Assembly (NCBI GenBank): GCA_023433945.1
Contig: JAEYTP010000056.1
Location: 1-38,299, forward strand
Length of the DNA stretch: 38,299 bases
Origin: Bacillota bacterium
GTDB taxonomy: Bacteria > Bacillota > Clostridia > Acetivibrionales > DSM-1351
Direction of reading: 5' to 3'
Below are positions 25,719 through 36,000 of this stretch, one piece after another (the first letter of the stretch is position 1; each line of letters starts with the position of its first letter). The position numbers and the translations under genes are program-made. Under the pieces are notes generated by a model. That model had not been told where the DNA came from and did no database searches. It worked only from the letters and a program-made list of their open reading frames with translations.

Positions 25719-25975
25719 TAAGCAATCCGGATTTATGAGCTAAAAGGCAGGTGAGTGAAAGTCCCGAGTGCGGGTTGATAGTGCCAAGCACATAGTTTAG
25801 GTAAGGGTTTCTTCTGCTACAAAGATAGTCATGTTGCTTATTAAGTATAATTTTATACATTGAGCATTTATAATTTAGCTTTTATCAAACTATATAGCGG
25901 AATTCGATTAACGCTAAATTGTATCAATATCTTGGACTTTAGCAAAATAAGGACTTCAGTTCGGATACTATGTAA
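25719..25975. other. Non-coding stretch with small hairpins after the cluster
   Basis: No convincing ORF. Around 25749-25794 are two tight hairpins: CCCG-AGTG-CGGG and GTGC-CAA-GCAC, preceded by GGCAGGTGAGTGAAAGT. The rest is AT-rich without recognisable signals. It may be the 3' untranslated part of the cluster transcript, whose terminator follows. Confidence 0.4.
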
Positions 25976-26007
25976 AGCCACTAATATTAGTGGCTATATT
26001 TGTTTTT
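25976..26007 (+). terminator. Palindromic terminator of the TIR/RyR cluster
   Basis: Perfect 20-nt palindrome (AGCCACTAATATTAGTGGCT, 25976-25995) followed by ATATTTGTTTTT. As a hairpin it gives eight pairs with a 4-nt loop. It lies 257 nt after the last gene of the cluster. Confidence 0.72.
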
Positions 26008-26527
26008 ACTAGGAAGGTTTACATGCTTGTGATTTCTTCCTTTATAGCTATAGCTTTCAGGTCAAATGCACACCCGTATGTATTTTATTATAGGGTGTAA
26101 ATTCTTATAGTATTAGCTTGTGGGGCAATTTGAGATCCTTTGGATTACCACCCTTGAACGATTTTTCTATTACAGCCGTTTATCTCTTTAATATTATTAG
26201 TTGGCCTAACAAGAGTTTCTATAATTACTTAGTGGGTGAATGCAAAGTCAAATTTGTCCCCTCGCTTACATTAAATAATTTAACTATGTTTGATGAAAAA
26301 CCATCTTAATGTATAATTATATTTTGCTATATTGAAAGTTTATTATATGGACAATATACTTTGTTTAGGGTTAATGTGATCTAGCCTATATACATTTTTA
26401 AATATTCCTTTTGAATAGTATTGATACCTATAATACTGGTGTAATTAAGAAATAATTCTAATTTAAGCCTTACCACTTTGTCATAACATCAAATTTAATA
26501 GTTACATAATTATACAAAAATATATAA
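26008..26527. other. AT-rich gap, no supported gene
   Basis: Very AT-rich, mostly without coding character. The only ORF over 60 codons (26118-26309) has no RBS and no recognisable features. No tRNA, clear promoter or long repeat was seen. Confidence 0.5.
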
Positions 26528-27841
26528 AATAAGATATATTTACATGTTCTGTTTAATCAATTAACACTTAATGGTATAAATCAAAAGCCCATTGATGATG
26601 GTACTATCTCACTTGATAATTTAGGCGACCCAGAGGCAATTATAACAAGGGCTGATTTTATTACCTTATTAGTCAAACAAACAAGCATAGCAGTAAATAA
26701 TGGTGAACTTAAGTCTGGCACTAAGTGGTACACTGAATATAAGGACTACGCTAAGGCTAAGGGTTGGTTGCCAAAGGATTACTCCAATCAAGAAATGGAA
26801 TCAGCTATACCTCGTCAAGAAATGGCGTACATACTTAGTAAGGCTTTGAACTTACCAAATAAAGATGATTATCAAATGATGGACCTCAGTAAGTCACCTT
26901 ATGAACAGCAGATTAAAAACTGTTTAGCAGAAGGTTATCTCACAGGGGGAAAAGGTCTATTTAGTCCTGCAGGTATTACCACTAAGGCTCAGTGTGCAAT
27001 AATAATTGACAGAATGGGTCAAACTAGAGAAGAGAGACTGGGAGGTAGACTATCCCCTTATGGGCAGTTGACTAGGACAACAAATATGCCTAAAACTTAT
27101 AAGGAGTATTCTTATATTCTAGCTGAATATCCTAATGAAATGTATGACGACCGTCCTTATACTACTTGAATATTTAATTGGGAGCAAGATGAAAATGGTA
27201 AGCCTTGTGAGTCTACACCTAGAGATTACACTTGGGTTGAAAAGTATCATCCAGACTATTTTACTACAAACGTAAGTAACACCAAGGGGTATTATGCTGA
27301 TTTATTCAAAGACCCTGCAAAAGTCAAAATGGTAACTCAGAGAATGTATGATTCATTGTATCTTAGACTTAACGTAGACTATAGAACAATAGACTATACT
27401 TGGGCTGATAAAGTGTATCTCACGAGCACTCCTGATGGTGACGAAATTAAAGAACTCAGAGATGAACTCTACAAGTATGTTGATTATGTAAAAGCCCACA
27501 AAATAGTAGTTAAAAGCAATAAAATACTCGTTGACTCTAGTAATGCGTTCATCCAGTGGTACACTGGTAGTAATGCAGAAATATGGTATAAGACCTATGT
27601 AGATTTTGATATTGTTCAATTTGAGAATCTAAACAAGTCTGATTACTTTAATGTTTTATATGGGTGTGCTGATGATTGTTTTTATTCTTTAATGAAAAAA
27701 GCTAATTACTCAGGATATATGGAACGTTCTTTGAATCTATGGGAAAAGATGGGGAATGGCACAAGAAATTATGGAACCAAAGATAATTTAGGCTATTCTA
27801 AAAATATGAATCTGTTCAATATTAGTTTCAAGATACAGTGA
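26528..27841 (+). pseudogene. Truncated and interrupted SLH-type protein gene
   Basis: One frame is coding-like from 26528 (no start codon or signal peptide) to TAA at 27839-27841, broken only by TGA 27167-27169 between RPYTT and IFNWEQDENG. The N-terminal part has sequence resembling S-layer homology repeats (ITRADFITLLVKQ, IPRQEMAYILSKAL, NCLAEGYLTGGKGLFSPAGI followed by TTKAQCAIIIDRM). The remainder is an unrecognised domain (e.g. EIWYKTYVDFDIVQFENLNK). The expected secretion signal and the first repeat are missing, so this is a remnant of an exported, wall-bound protein. A single TGA in place of TGG would explain the break. Confidence 0.75.
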
Positions 27842-27885
27842 GGTGGGAAAATAAATCAAAAAATTAATGATTGGAGGGATATGTT

Positions 27886-28944
27886 TTGATAAAACTAAAA
27901 ATTATGGAATGGAATATACACCAACAAGGACGACAATATAAAAACAGAAAAAGTGGAGATGGTGGAATTCCGCTATGGATTGCAGATATGATTCCTGATG
28001 ATGTTGATGTTGTGGTTTTTACAGAATTTAATTGCCATGCACAAAATATCTTGGAATTTTATGTTTCACTGACAGCAAAAGGGTTTCGCTATTCAACAAC
28101 GAATCATTCGTGTGCTTGGTCAAATGACATTCTTATTGCAATACGTGTCAAAGAAATTGAAGTTAAGTCTACTTCACATGCTAAAGCATACCCGGATATA
28201 CCTAATACGACTTTTGATGTTGATTGGGATACTGTCCCTGAAAACTTAAGAGTAGATATTCGTGTAGGTGAAATGGACATACACTTATGGGGAATTAGAA
28301 TCAAAGACTTAAATAGCAATTACAAAAAGCGAAAATTAGAAATGGACACGGTCATGCATTGGCTAGAAGAGACTGGTGGCATTAATATTTTAGTTGGGGA
28401 TTTTAATAATTTGAGGGAGAATACCCCTGAACAAGAATGGAACTTAAAAGTCTTAGATGATTTGATAGGTGATTCCTTTGAGCGAGAAACACCATCGGAT
28501 AATCATTCCTGGGGAGTGTCTCTGTTCCTAAATGGTACATTTGATGGATATATAAAAAATGACCATTTGATTTACTCAAAGGAAGTTCATGTAACAGTAG
28601 AACCCTATGAATGGAGCTTTCTTGAAAAGTACAATTACAGCCTAAAAGAACTGAATTTTGGTAAAAAAGAATTGGTTATCCCTGTTGGTGAACCAGATCA
28701 TGGGATATTGATTGGTAAATGTCTGGCTTTCAATGATAAAGATTTTGAAGCTACTGCAGCATATTTTCCTAATGGTGGAAAAACGTATACGCTTGAAGGG
28801 TTGTTATCTCAAATTGAAGATGATTTAGGGTATGGTCAAGAAGATGGAAAAATTTTTATTGAAAAATGTATTGAACGCGGATTTATAACGGAATGTGGCA
28901 ACATATATTCGATAGGTAATAGATATGTTCCAACAAACATCTGA
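27886..28944 (+). CDS. Endonuclease/exonuclease/phosphatase-family protein
   Basis: 352 aa from TTG 27886, chosen because GGAGGG (27873-27878) is 7 nt upstream; an earlier in-frame TTG at 27871 overlaps that RBS. EEP-fold landmarks in order: LKIMEWNIHQQG (first strand with Asn), VVFTEFN (metal-binding Glu), ILVGDFNNLRE (GDFN motif) and GEPDHGILIG (catalytic Asp-His). These indicate a Mg-dependent phosphodiesterase or nuclease. An extra segment of about 70 aa after the fold (from about residue 283: YTLEGLLSQIEDDLG, KIFIEKCIERGFITECGNIY) resembles a winged helix and may bind DNA or a partner. No signal peptide, so likely cytoplasmic. The substrate is not evident. It stands alone after the SLH remnant. 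Confidence 0.85.
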   Translation: MIKLKIMEWNIHQQGRQYKNRKSGDGGIPLWIADMIPDDVDVVVFTEFNCHAQNILEFYVSLTAKGFRYSTTNHSCAWSNDILIAIRVKEIEVKSTSHAKAYPDIPNTTFDVDWDTVPENLRVDIRVGEMDIHLWGIRIKDLNSNYKKRKLEMDTVMHWLEETGGINILVGDFNNLRENTPEQEWNLKVLDDLIGDSFERETPSDNHSWGVSLFLNGTFDGYIKNDHLIYSKEVHVTVEPYEWSFLEKYNYSLKELNFGKKELVIPVGEPDHGILIGKCLAFNDKDFEATAAYFPNGGKTYTLEGLLSQIEDDLGYGQEDGKIFIEKCIERGFITECGNIYSIGNRYVPTNI

Positions 28945-29262
28945 AACAAGAAAAATACTGTGGATTTGTTCTCTTGCTTGTAAAAAAAGCAAAGACATTC
29001 AGCCTATCCAGTTGGCACATGTGGAGAGTATAATAATGATGACGTATAGTGGTTCTAAGGGCAAATGAGACGGATTAGACATCATATATAGCGTTTTTGG
29101 AGCATAAATTGTCCTAAAAACCGGGTAAAAGAAAGCGTTTCTCGACCCGTTTTTAAGGACAATTTATAGATGAAAATCTCAGGGCGAAATAACATACATT
29201 TTAGGCAAACGAAAACTTTTTTGCCGAAATAATTACCATCAGAGGCCGATGGCTCGGCATCG
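28945..29262. other. Gap with a long imperfect hairpin
   Basis: 318 nt without a gene. The notable element is a hairpin: arms 29104-29126 and 29145-29167 match at 21 of 23 positions, with a further AGAAA-GCG-TTTCT helix inside the loop. No T tract follows on the plus strand. It could terminate or process the transcripts on both sides (EEP gene, and the minus-strand TetR gene) or be a small palindromic element. Confidence 0.65.
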
Positions 29263-29883
29263 TCAAGCTAATATTCCTTCAATTAAAAGTCGACAATGCT
29301 CCACCGCCTGCTCTTTCAAATCAAAGTCAGGGTAGCGGATACACCACTCATAACAGACACCCCGGATCGCCATTACAAAATGCCGGGAAAGAGCTTCGGG
29401 GGGAAAGGTGGTTTTAAATTCTCCCCACTCAATGCCTTTTGTGATGATGCTGAAATACAATGCGTAAAGCTCTCGATTGTAGCCTTTGACCGATTCATTG
29501 TCCACGCTTCCTTCAAGGAGCAACTGGTAAACCTTCTTCATATTATCACGGCCGATGGTATGGATAAGAACATCAGCTATCTTTTCTGTTAAAGCGAGAA
29601 GGACTTGTGAAGCGGGCATATTAGAGGGCAGAGTCTCCAAAAAATTCTTATAGTCTGTATCGAAACTGGCAACTTGCTCTGCAATTATCGTGGCGATCAA
29701 TGCATCCTTAGACTCAAAATGGACATAAAAGGCTCCCTTAGTGATCCCCGCTGCATCTGTAATATCTTCAATGCTAACGCCGGCATAATCGTGTTGGGAA
29801 AACAGTTCGACAGCAATTTCGTAAAGCTTCTTTTTGGTTTCAGCCCCCTGGACCTTTCTCTTGTTAGGTTTTTTTTCTCTCAT
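29263..29883 (-). CDS. TetR/AcrR-family transcriptional regulator
   Basis: 206 aa. N-terminal TetR helix-turn-helix at about 15-62: TKKKLYEIAVELFSQHDYAG, VSIEDITDAAGITKGAFYVH and FESKDALIATII are textbook for the family. The C-terminal ligand-binding helices (about 80-200) are variable and give no ligand. Start ATG at 29881-29883 (complement), with AGAGGAGA just upstream. Base composition is more GC-rich than the TIR/RyR cluster, suggesting a different origin. It is divergent from the GLUG/SLH surface protein 213 nt away, the usual arrangement for a repressor and its target. Confidence 0.95.
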   Translation of the reverse strand: MREKKPNKRKVQGAETKKKLYEIAVELFSQHDYAGVSIEDITDAAGITKGAFYVHFESKDALIATIIAEQVASFDTDYKNFLETLPSNMPASQVLLALTEKIADVLIHTIGRDNMKKVYQLLLEGSVDNESVKGYNRELYALYFSIITKGIEWGEFKTTFPPEALSRHFVMAIRGVCYEWCIRYPDFDLKEQAVEHCRLLIEGILA

Positions 29884-29905
29884 ACATGTCTCCTCTGTAG
29901 AATTT

Positions 29906-29921
29906 ATCCTATTAATCGGAT
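29906..29921. promoter_or_regulatory. Candidate TetR operator
   Basis: ATCCTATTAATCGGAT is a 16-bp imperfect palindrome (14 of 16 positions symmetric), 22 bp before the tetR start in the divergent region. Position and symmetry fit a TetR-family operator. A second dyad, GGTTA-6-TAACC, lies at 29972-29987. Confidence 0.45.
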
Positions 29922-30096
29922 ATAATAAATATATTCACTAAATCAATACACCAAATAAGTATAAAAAATAAGGTTAGCATAATAACCATATCTTGTGTAT
30001 GTTTTTATGTCAAGACTTCTTGTAATGGTTTTAAGTCAAGATTTATTGATTTAATAACCTGTTCAGCATGGCTTGATAGATAAAGGAGGAGATCGT

Positions 30097-33000
30097 ATGG
30101 GAAAAAAGAGAGGAATGTATAAGCTCATTGCCATAATTATGTCTGTCATCTTAGTTATGGGCGTGACTCCTGTTTCAGCGATAGAGGAAAAAAGTGAACT
30201 GCCCAGCGGAGCAAGTGGAGAAATTATTGCCTTTGAGAAGTTGGATGCAGAGCTAGGAGAACAGAGAGTACTACTTGGTACCTTAGAAACGGATTTAGAA
30301 TTACCAGCGACCTTGATGGCAACGATTCAGTTTAAGGTGTCAGAGGATGACGGATTGCTGGGTTCTAGCGAACTTTCTCCAGAATTAGACAAGGATGACA
30401 CGGGAAGGAAAATAAAAGAGGATTCGGACACAACCATAGACATCTATAAAGTCACTAACGCTGATAAAGACACAAACCTAGGTACAGCGATACATAAAGA
30501 TGAGGCAGAAGAGGAGAAGGCTGGAGATAAGTCTGGATCGGTAATAGAAGATGGGTCTAAAGAAGATGAGTATGTTGAAAGAAGAGAAGATGAACCAGGA
30601 AGGATAACTATACCACTGTCAGTCAGATGGGCTTCCTCACCAGTCTATGACGGAGAGAAGGCAGGAGAGTATCTATTTAGGCCAGAGGTTCCAGAGAGCT
30701 TCATTCTAACTGAAGATATAGAGATTCCCCAAATCAAAGTTATTGTCGGTGAAGAGGGGACAATCTCACCCCTAGCGAAGGGGTTCACGTTACTTTCCAC
30801 CGATTCTGGAGAGGCCATGGTAGCGGGGCTGGGGACAGAGGATAATCCCCTTCGGATTGAAACAGCAGAACAGTTAGCCTTTTTTGCATGGTGTTGGAAC
30901 AATAGAACCCTTCCCACATCCTTACCAGCCAATCCATACCTACAGATGGAGAACGACCTTGATCTTTCGGCTTATGGTAGAGAGTATGATAGTGGTAGGG
31001 GCTGGCTCCCTATTGGAACAGTAAGCCTTGAATTTACGGGTACCTTTGACGGAAACAATAAGACAATCACTGGATTGTATATCAACCGTAGTAAACAAGA
31101 TTACATCGGTCTATTTGGATTTGCTAACAAGCTGAAAAATATCATTATCGAAGGAGCGGTTATTAATGGTGGTAATTATGTAGGAAGTGTAGTAGGGGGC
31201 GCTACTACCGTTGAGAATTGTATCAGCAGCGCTACGGTCAGTGGACAATATTATGGGGTGGGTGGAATAGCAGGGGCAGTAGTGAATTTAAAGAATTGCG
31301 TTAGTAGCGGTACGGTCAGTGGAGGCGATTATGTGGGTGGTATAGTCGGGTACGTATATAGTGGAGAATGGAATCCTTCAAGTTTTAGTATACAGAATTG
31401 TGTAAGTAGTAGTATAGTCACTGGAATAACGGATGTAGGTGGAATAGTAGGGGCGGTTACAGGCCGAGGTGTACAGAATTGTGTCAGTAGCGGTGATGTC
31501 AGTGGAGAGATTAATTATGTGGGTGGTATAGTAGGAAATGCTATTGGAGCCCCGATTCAGAATTGCATTAGTAGTGGTGGGATTAGTGGAGAATATGCAT
31601 TGGGAGGAATTGCAGGACTAGGTGGAGGAGAAGGATTAGTCTCGATTAATAATTGCGTTGCTCTCAACAGTTACATTATTGGAGATAGTTCCCTTAGCCG
31701 TGTATTTCGTGGCATAGGCAGTGAAAATAATTACGCTTATAGTGAGATGAAGGTGAACAACGAAAAAATTAGCGGGGATGGTGCTCATGATAGTATGGAC
31801 GGAAAATCTGTAGGATTCGATGATATCAAAACCTTATGGACAACGGGTGGCTTAAGTGAGAGCTGGGGAAATGCTGGTGTTTGGGTTCTTGAAGAGGGCA
31901 AACTTCCTGTGTTAAAGGATATACCCAATCAGTATCAGAGCAACTTGCTACCTGTTCACATTGCGGGACCGGGGGGCTTTGCAGGAAGTGGAACAGATAT
32001 AGACCCCTATCGTATTTATACTACTAATGACCTGAAAAAACTAGCAGACCTTGTAAATGATGGATTGGGACACGGTGCTTACTATAGATTAGAAGCAGAC
32101 ATAGACCTATCAATGTATGGCAAAGATTATGACGGAGGTAAGGGCTGGATGCCGATTGGCATAGCAGATATTCCCTTCGAAGGTATTTTTGATGGTAATA
32201 ACAAAAAAATAACAGGTTTGTACATTAATCGTGAACAGGATAATATTGGGTTATTTGGATACATAGACCAGGGTACAGTGAAAAATGTCGTCTTGGTTGA
32301 AGGAAATGTTACGGGAAAGAATAACGTGGGCGGTGTGGCAGGACGCATTTCTGATCCTTTTGCAGGTATGCTTGAGAACTGCATTAACACAGGAAGTGTC
32401 AGCGGAAGTGAAAATGTTGGTGGTGTGGCAGGAAACGTTAGTGGGATTTCAACTATTGAAAACTGGATTAATACAGGAAATATCAGTGGGCGTGAAAATG
32501 TTGGCGGTGTGGTGGGATATACAGAACTGGCAACAATAAAAGCTCTCAATAACAGTGGTAGGATTAGCGGAAACAACCACGTGGGGGGTATAGTGGGATA
32601 TAGTAAAAACGGATCCGGAGTAGAAAAATGCGTTAATACTGGAAGTATTCGTGCAGAAGGAGATCAAGTTGGAGGTGTGATGGGGTTTAATCAAGCACAG
32701 GTAAATGCATGCATTAATAAAGGAACTATTCGCGCAGCAGGAGACCAAGTCGGCGGTGTGGTGGGAGCGAACCATGGAAGTGTAGTTGACTCTATTAATA
32801 TTGGAAATGTTGATGGAGAGGCCCAAGTTGGGGGTATAGCAGGACTAAACATATATACCGTAGAAGAATGCGTTAATACAGGGAGCATAATAGGGCAAAA
32901 CCAAGTTGGCGGAATAGTAGGGAAAGGTGAAGCATTAAGCGGGTTAGAAAACTGTGTTTCCCTTAATAGTATGCTGATGGGGGATGATAATTTAGGTCGG

Positions 33001-36000
33001 ATTGTGGGCTTTCGAGAAGATCCTAGCAAAGTCTATTTATATAATAATTATGCTTATGCGAATATGAAAATTAACGAAGAAATTTTAGCTGGTGGAGCGG
33101 CAGATGATAAAAACGGTGCATCTGTAGAGATTGATGATATCAAAAACTTATGGACAAAGGGTGGCTTAAATGGAAGCTGGAATACGTCTACTTGGACTCT
33201 CGCTGAGGGAAAGCTACCAGTGCTGAAGGGTATTCCAGATCAGAGTGACTTGTTACCTGTACATATTGCAGGGCTTGAGGGAAGTGGAACTGAAGGAGAT
33301 CCCTATCGTATTGATTCTGCTGAAACCTTGAAGTATATGGCAGACAGTGTAAATAGTGATATCCATAATCAATATGCTAATAAACACTTTAGATTAGAGT
33401 ACAACATCGATCTATCTGTCTATGGTGAGGACTATGACGGTGGTAACGGCTGGATACCTATTGGTTCAACTGAATCTCCCTTTGGAGGTATATTTGATGG
33501 CAATAACAAGACGATAACAGGGTTATTTATCAACCGCACTGATGTTTTCGAGGTTGGGCTGTTTGGCTATGTCAAAAATGGTATGTTTAAAAATTTAACC
33601 ATTGAGGGAGCCAGTATTAATGGTAAAAGCTTTGTAGGTGCTTTGGCAGGATATGTTGAAAGTGGTACTGTGGAGAACTGCGTCAATACGGGTTCTTTTA
33701 GTGGAGAAGGTACTCATGTAGGTGGCATAGTGGGTTATATTCAAAGCGGTACTGTGAAAAGTTGCATCAGCAGGGGCAGTATTAGTGTAGCAGGTACATA
33801 TTTAGGCGGCATAGTGGGATATGTTGAAGAAAGTGCTGTGGAGAACTGCCTCAACTCAGCCAGTATTACGGGGACCAATGCCTATGTGGGCGGTGTAGTG
33901 GGATATGTTGAAGAAAGTGCTGTGGAGAGCTGCATCAATACAGCCAGTATTACGGGGACCAATACCAATGTGGGCGGTGTAGTGGGATATGTTGAAGATG
34001 GTACGGTGAGAAATTGTATCAGTATGGTCAATATCGGTGGGGTCAATGCTCATGTGGGCGGCATAGTGGGGTATGTTCAAAGCGGTACTGTGGAGAGCTG
34101 CATCAGTACGGCCAGTGTTACTGGTACTAATACCAATGCAGGCGGCGTGGTGGGGTATGTTGAAGACGGTAGGGTGGAATACTGTGCTTCCCTTGGCCAA
34201 TCTATTAATGGAACTACTTGCGGACGTGTGACATCGAAGAAAAAAGGCGCCCTTCTTAATAACTTTGCCTTGAGCACAATAAAGCTCAAAGGCAAAAGAG
34301 TATCAGGTTCACAGGATGATCTCAACGGAGCAGACGCAAATATTGCCATACTTTTCAAAGGTTCCTTCTGGCAAGACACTATGAATATGGATGAAACAGT
34401 TTGGAGTATTGGAGAGAACAGGCTACCTTATCTTAAAGCTCTATCAGAGTATAGACCAAGTTTGAGTAGTAATGCATTTTCCTTACCTACGCCAGACGCA
34501 GGGGATATTATCCTTACGGCGGTCCCTGATGCTATGGCGAAGTCAGCAGAAGCCCTGAAGGTTATCATAACAGCCACAGGGGATTTTCAAAATACAATGT
34601 GGCCTCAATTGACTTGGGAGGCCAATGGAGGCAGTCTTACTTATGTAGACACCTTTGCTTATGAACTTACTGTGCCTGCGGATTTTACTGGAACCATAAC
34701 GGTGACCGTCAAACTAATAAGCTTCCCCTACTTGCCAGGCAAAAGTGTGGCGGTGCAGGTCAATGGAGATTTAGAAGGAACAGTCACAGTGGATGGCTCC
34801 TATCGGATAGGACAGACGCTCACTGCCAACATTCTAAATATTTCTGATAACCCTGGCGCTCTTTCTTATCAGTGGATGAGAGGGGATGGGCCAATTAGCG
34901 GGGCAACGAATGAGAGTTATATCCTTACTGAAGAAGACTTAGGCGAGATTGTGTCAGTGTGTATCACTGCAAAGCACTATTTGGATAAGATTCAGTCAGA
35001 AGGTCAAACAGTTCGCCCTATAGACATTACTGTTACGCCCAGTCAGCCTAAAAATACCATCACTGTAGCTGAAGTAAGTAGTAAAGTGTTTAAGAATGCT
35101 GCAGGTGCTATAACGGCTGAAGCAAATATAGAAAACGCCTTTTCAAACTTTGTCGAGATCAAGGTAACCGATACGCAGGAGGATGCAGCGAGCTTTAAGC
35201 TCAGTGTCGGTGACAAGGTTTTTCCCTTTGATATCTCCATTTACATCAAGGGAACAAACGAAAAAACGAAGCCCAAACCCGGCCATGCGGTGACGATCTC
35301 ACTGCCGATACCGGGAAACCTTCTTGATGAAAAGAAGCGGCTTGCCGTCATGCATAAATCCGAGAGCGGTGTTGTCACGGAGATTGCATCACGCCTTTTG
35401 CAGAAGGATGGCGTGTGGTACCTCGTGTTTGAGGCGACGGAGTTCTCTCCTTATGCGCTAGTGGTCAGATACGCCGAAAGATATGATGAAAAAGCCGGTG
35501 TGCCGTATTACATTGGTGATAACGGCAATAAGGTCTTTATCGGCTTTGCGGCAAAGGGCAGGTATACAGCCCCTGAAGGCAAGACAGTTTCGGTGATGAG
35601 GAATAGCAAGAGTTTTATAGATATCGCCGGTCATTGGGCTGCGGGTTATATCGGTTTCGTGACCGAGCGTGAGTTATTCGTCGGCACAGGGAGCGGCAAC
35701 TTCTCTCCTGACACAGGCATGACCAGAGCTATGCTTGCTACGGTTATCGGCAGGCTCTATGAGCGAAGCAATGGTGAAATTAATACGTCAGGAACACAGA
35801 CCTTTACTGACTGCGATTACGATGCTTATTATGGAAAATACATAGCGTGGGCTATGGAAAACGGTATTATCGGCGGTTATGGAAACGGTAAGTTTGGTCC
35901 AAATGACCAAATCACTCGTGAGCAGATGGTGTCAATACTCTTCCGCTTTGCGGACTTCCTCGGCGTTATTCCGGCCAACTTGGATACCGTCCTCGATTAT

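Noticed and set aside
25745..25800. Group II intron
   Set aside because: Only a vague string resemblance; no intron-encoded reverse transcriptase and no domain V motif was seen.
26118..26309. 63-aa ORF in the AT-rich gap
   Set aside because: No RBS, no recognisable family, and surrounding sequence is non-coding in character.
27167..27169. TGA as selenocysteine or readthrough codon
   Set aside because: The gene also lacks its 5' end and signal peptide; the flanking context suggests a Trp position, so simple decay is more likely. No SECIS-like hairpin was noticed.
33600..34170. Regularly spaced repeats resembling a CRISPR array
   Set aside because: They are in-frame 84-bp coding units of a GLUG-repeat protein, much longer than CRISPR repeats and without unique spacers or cas genes.
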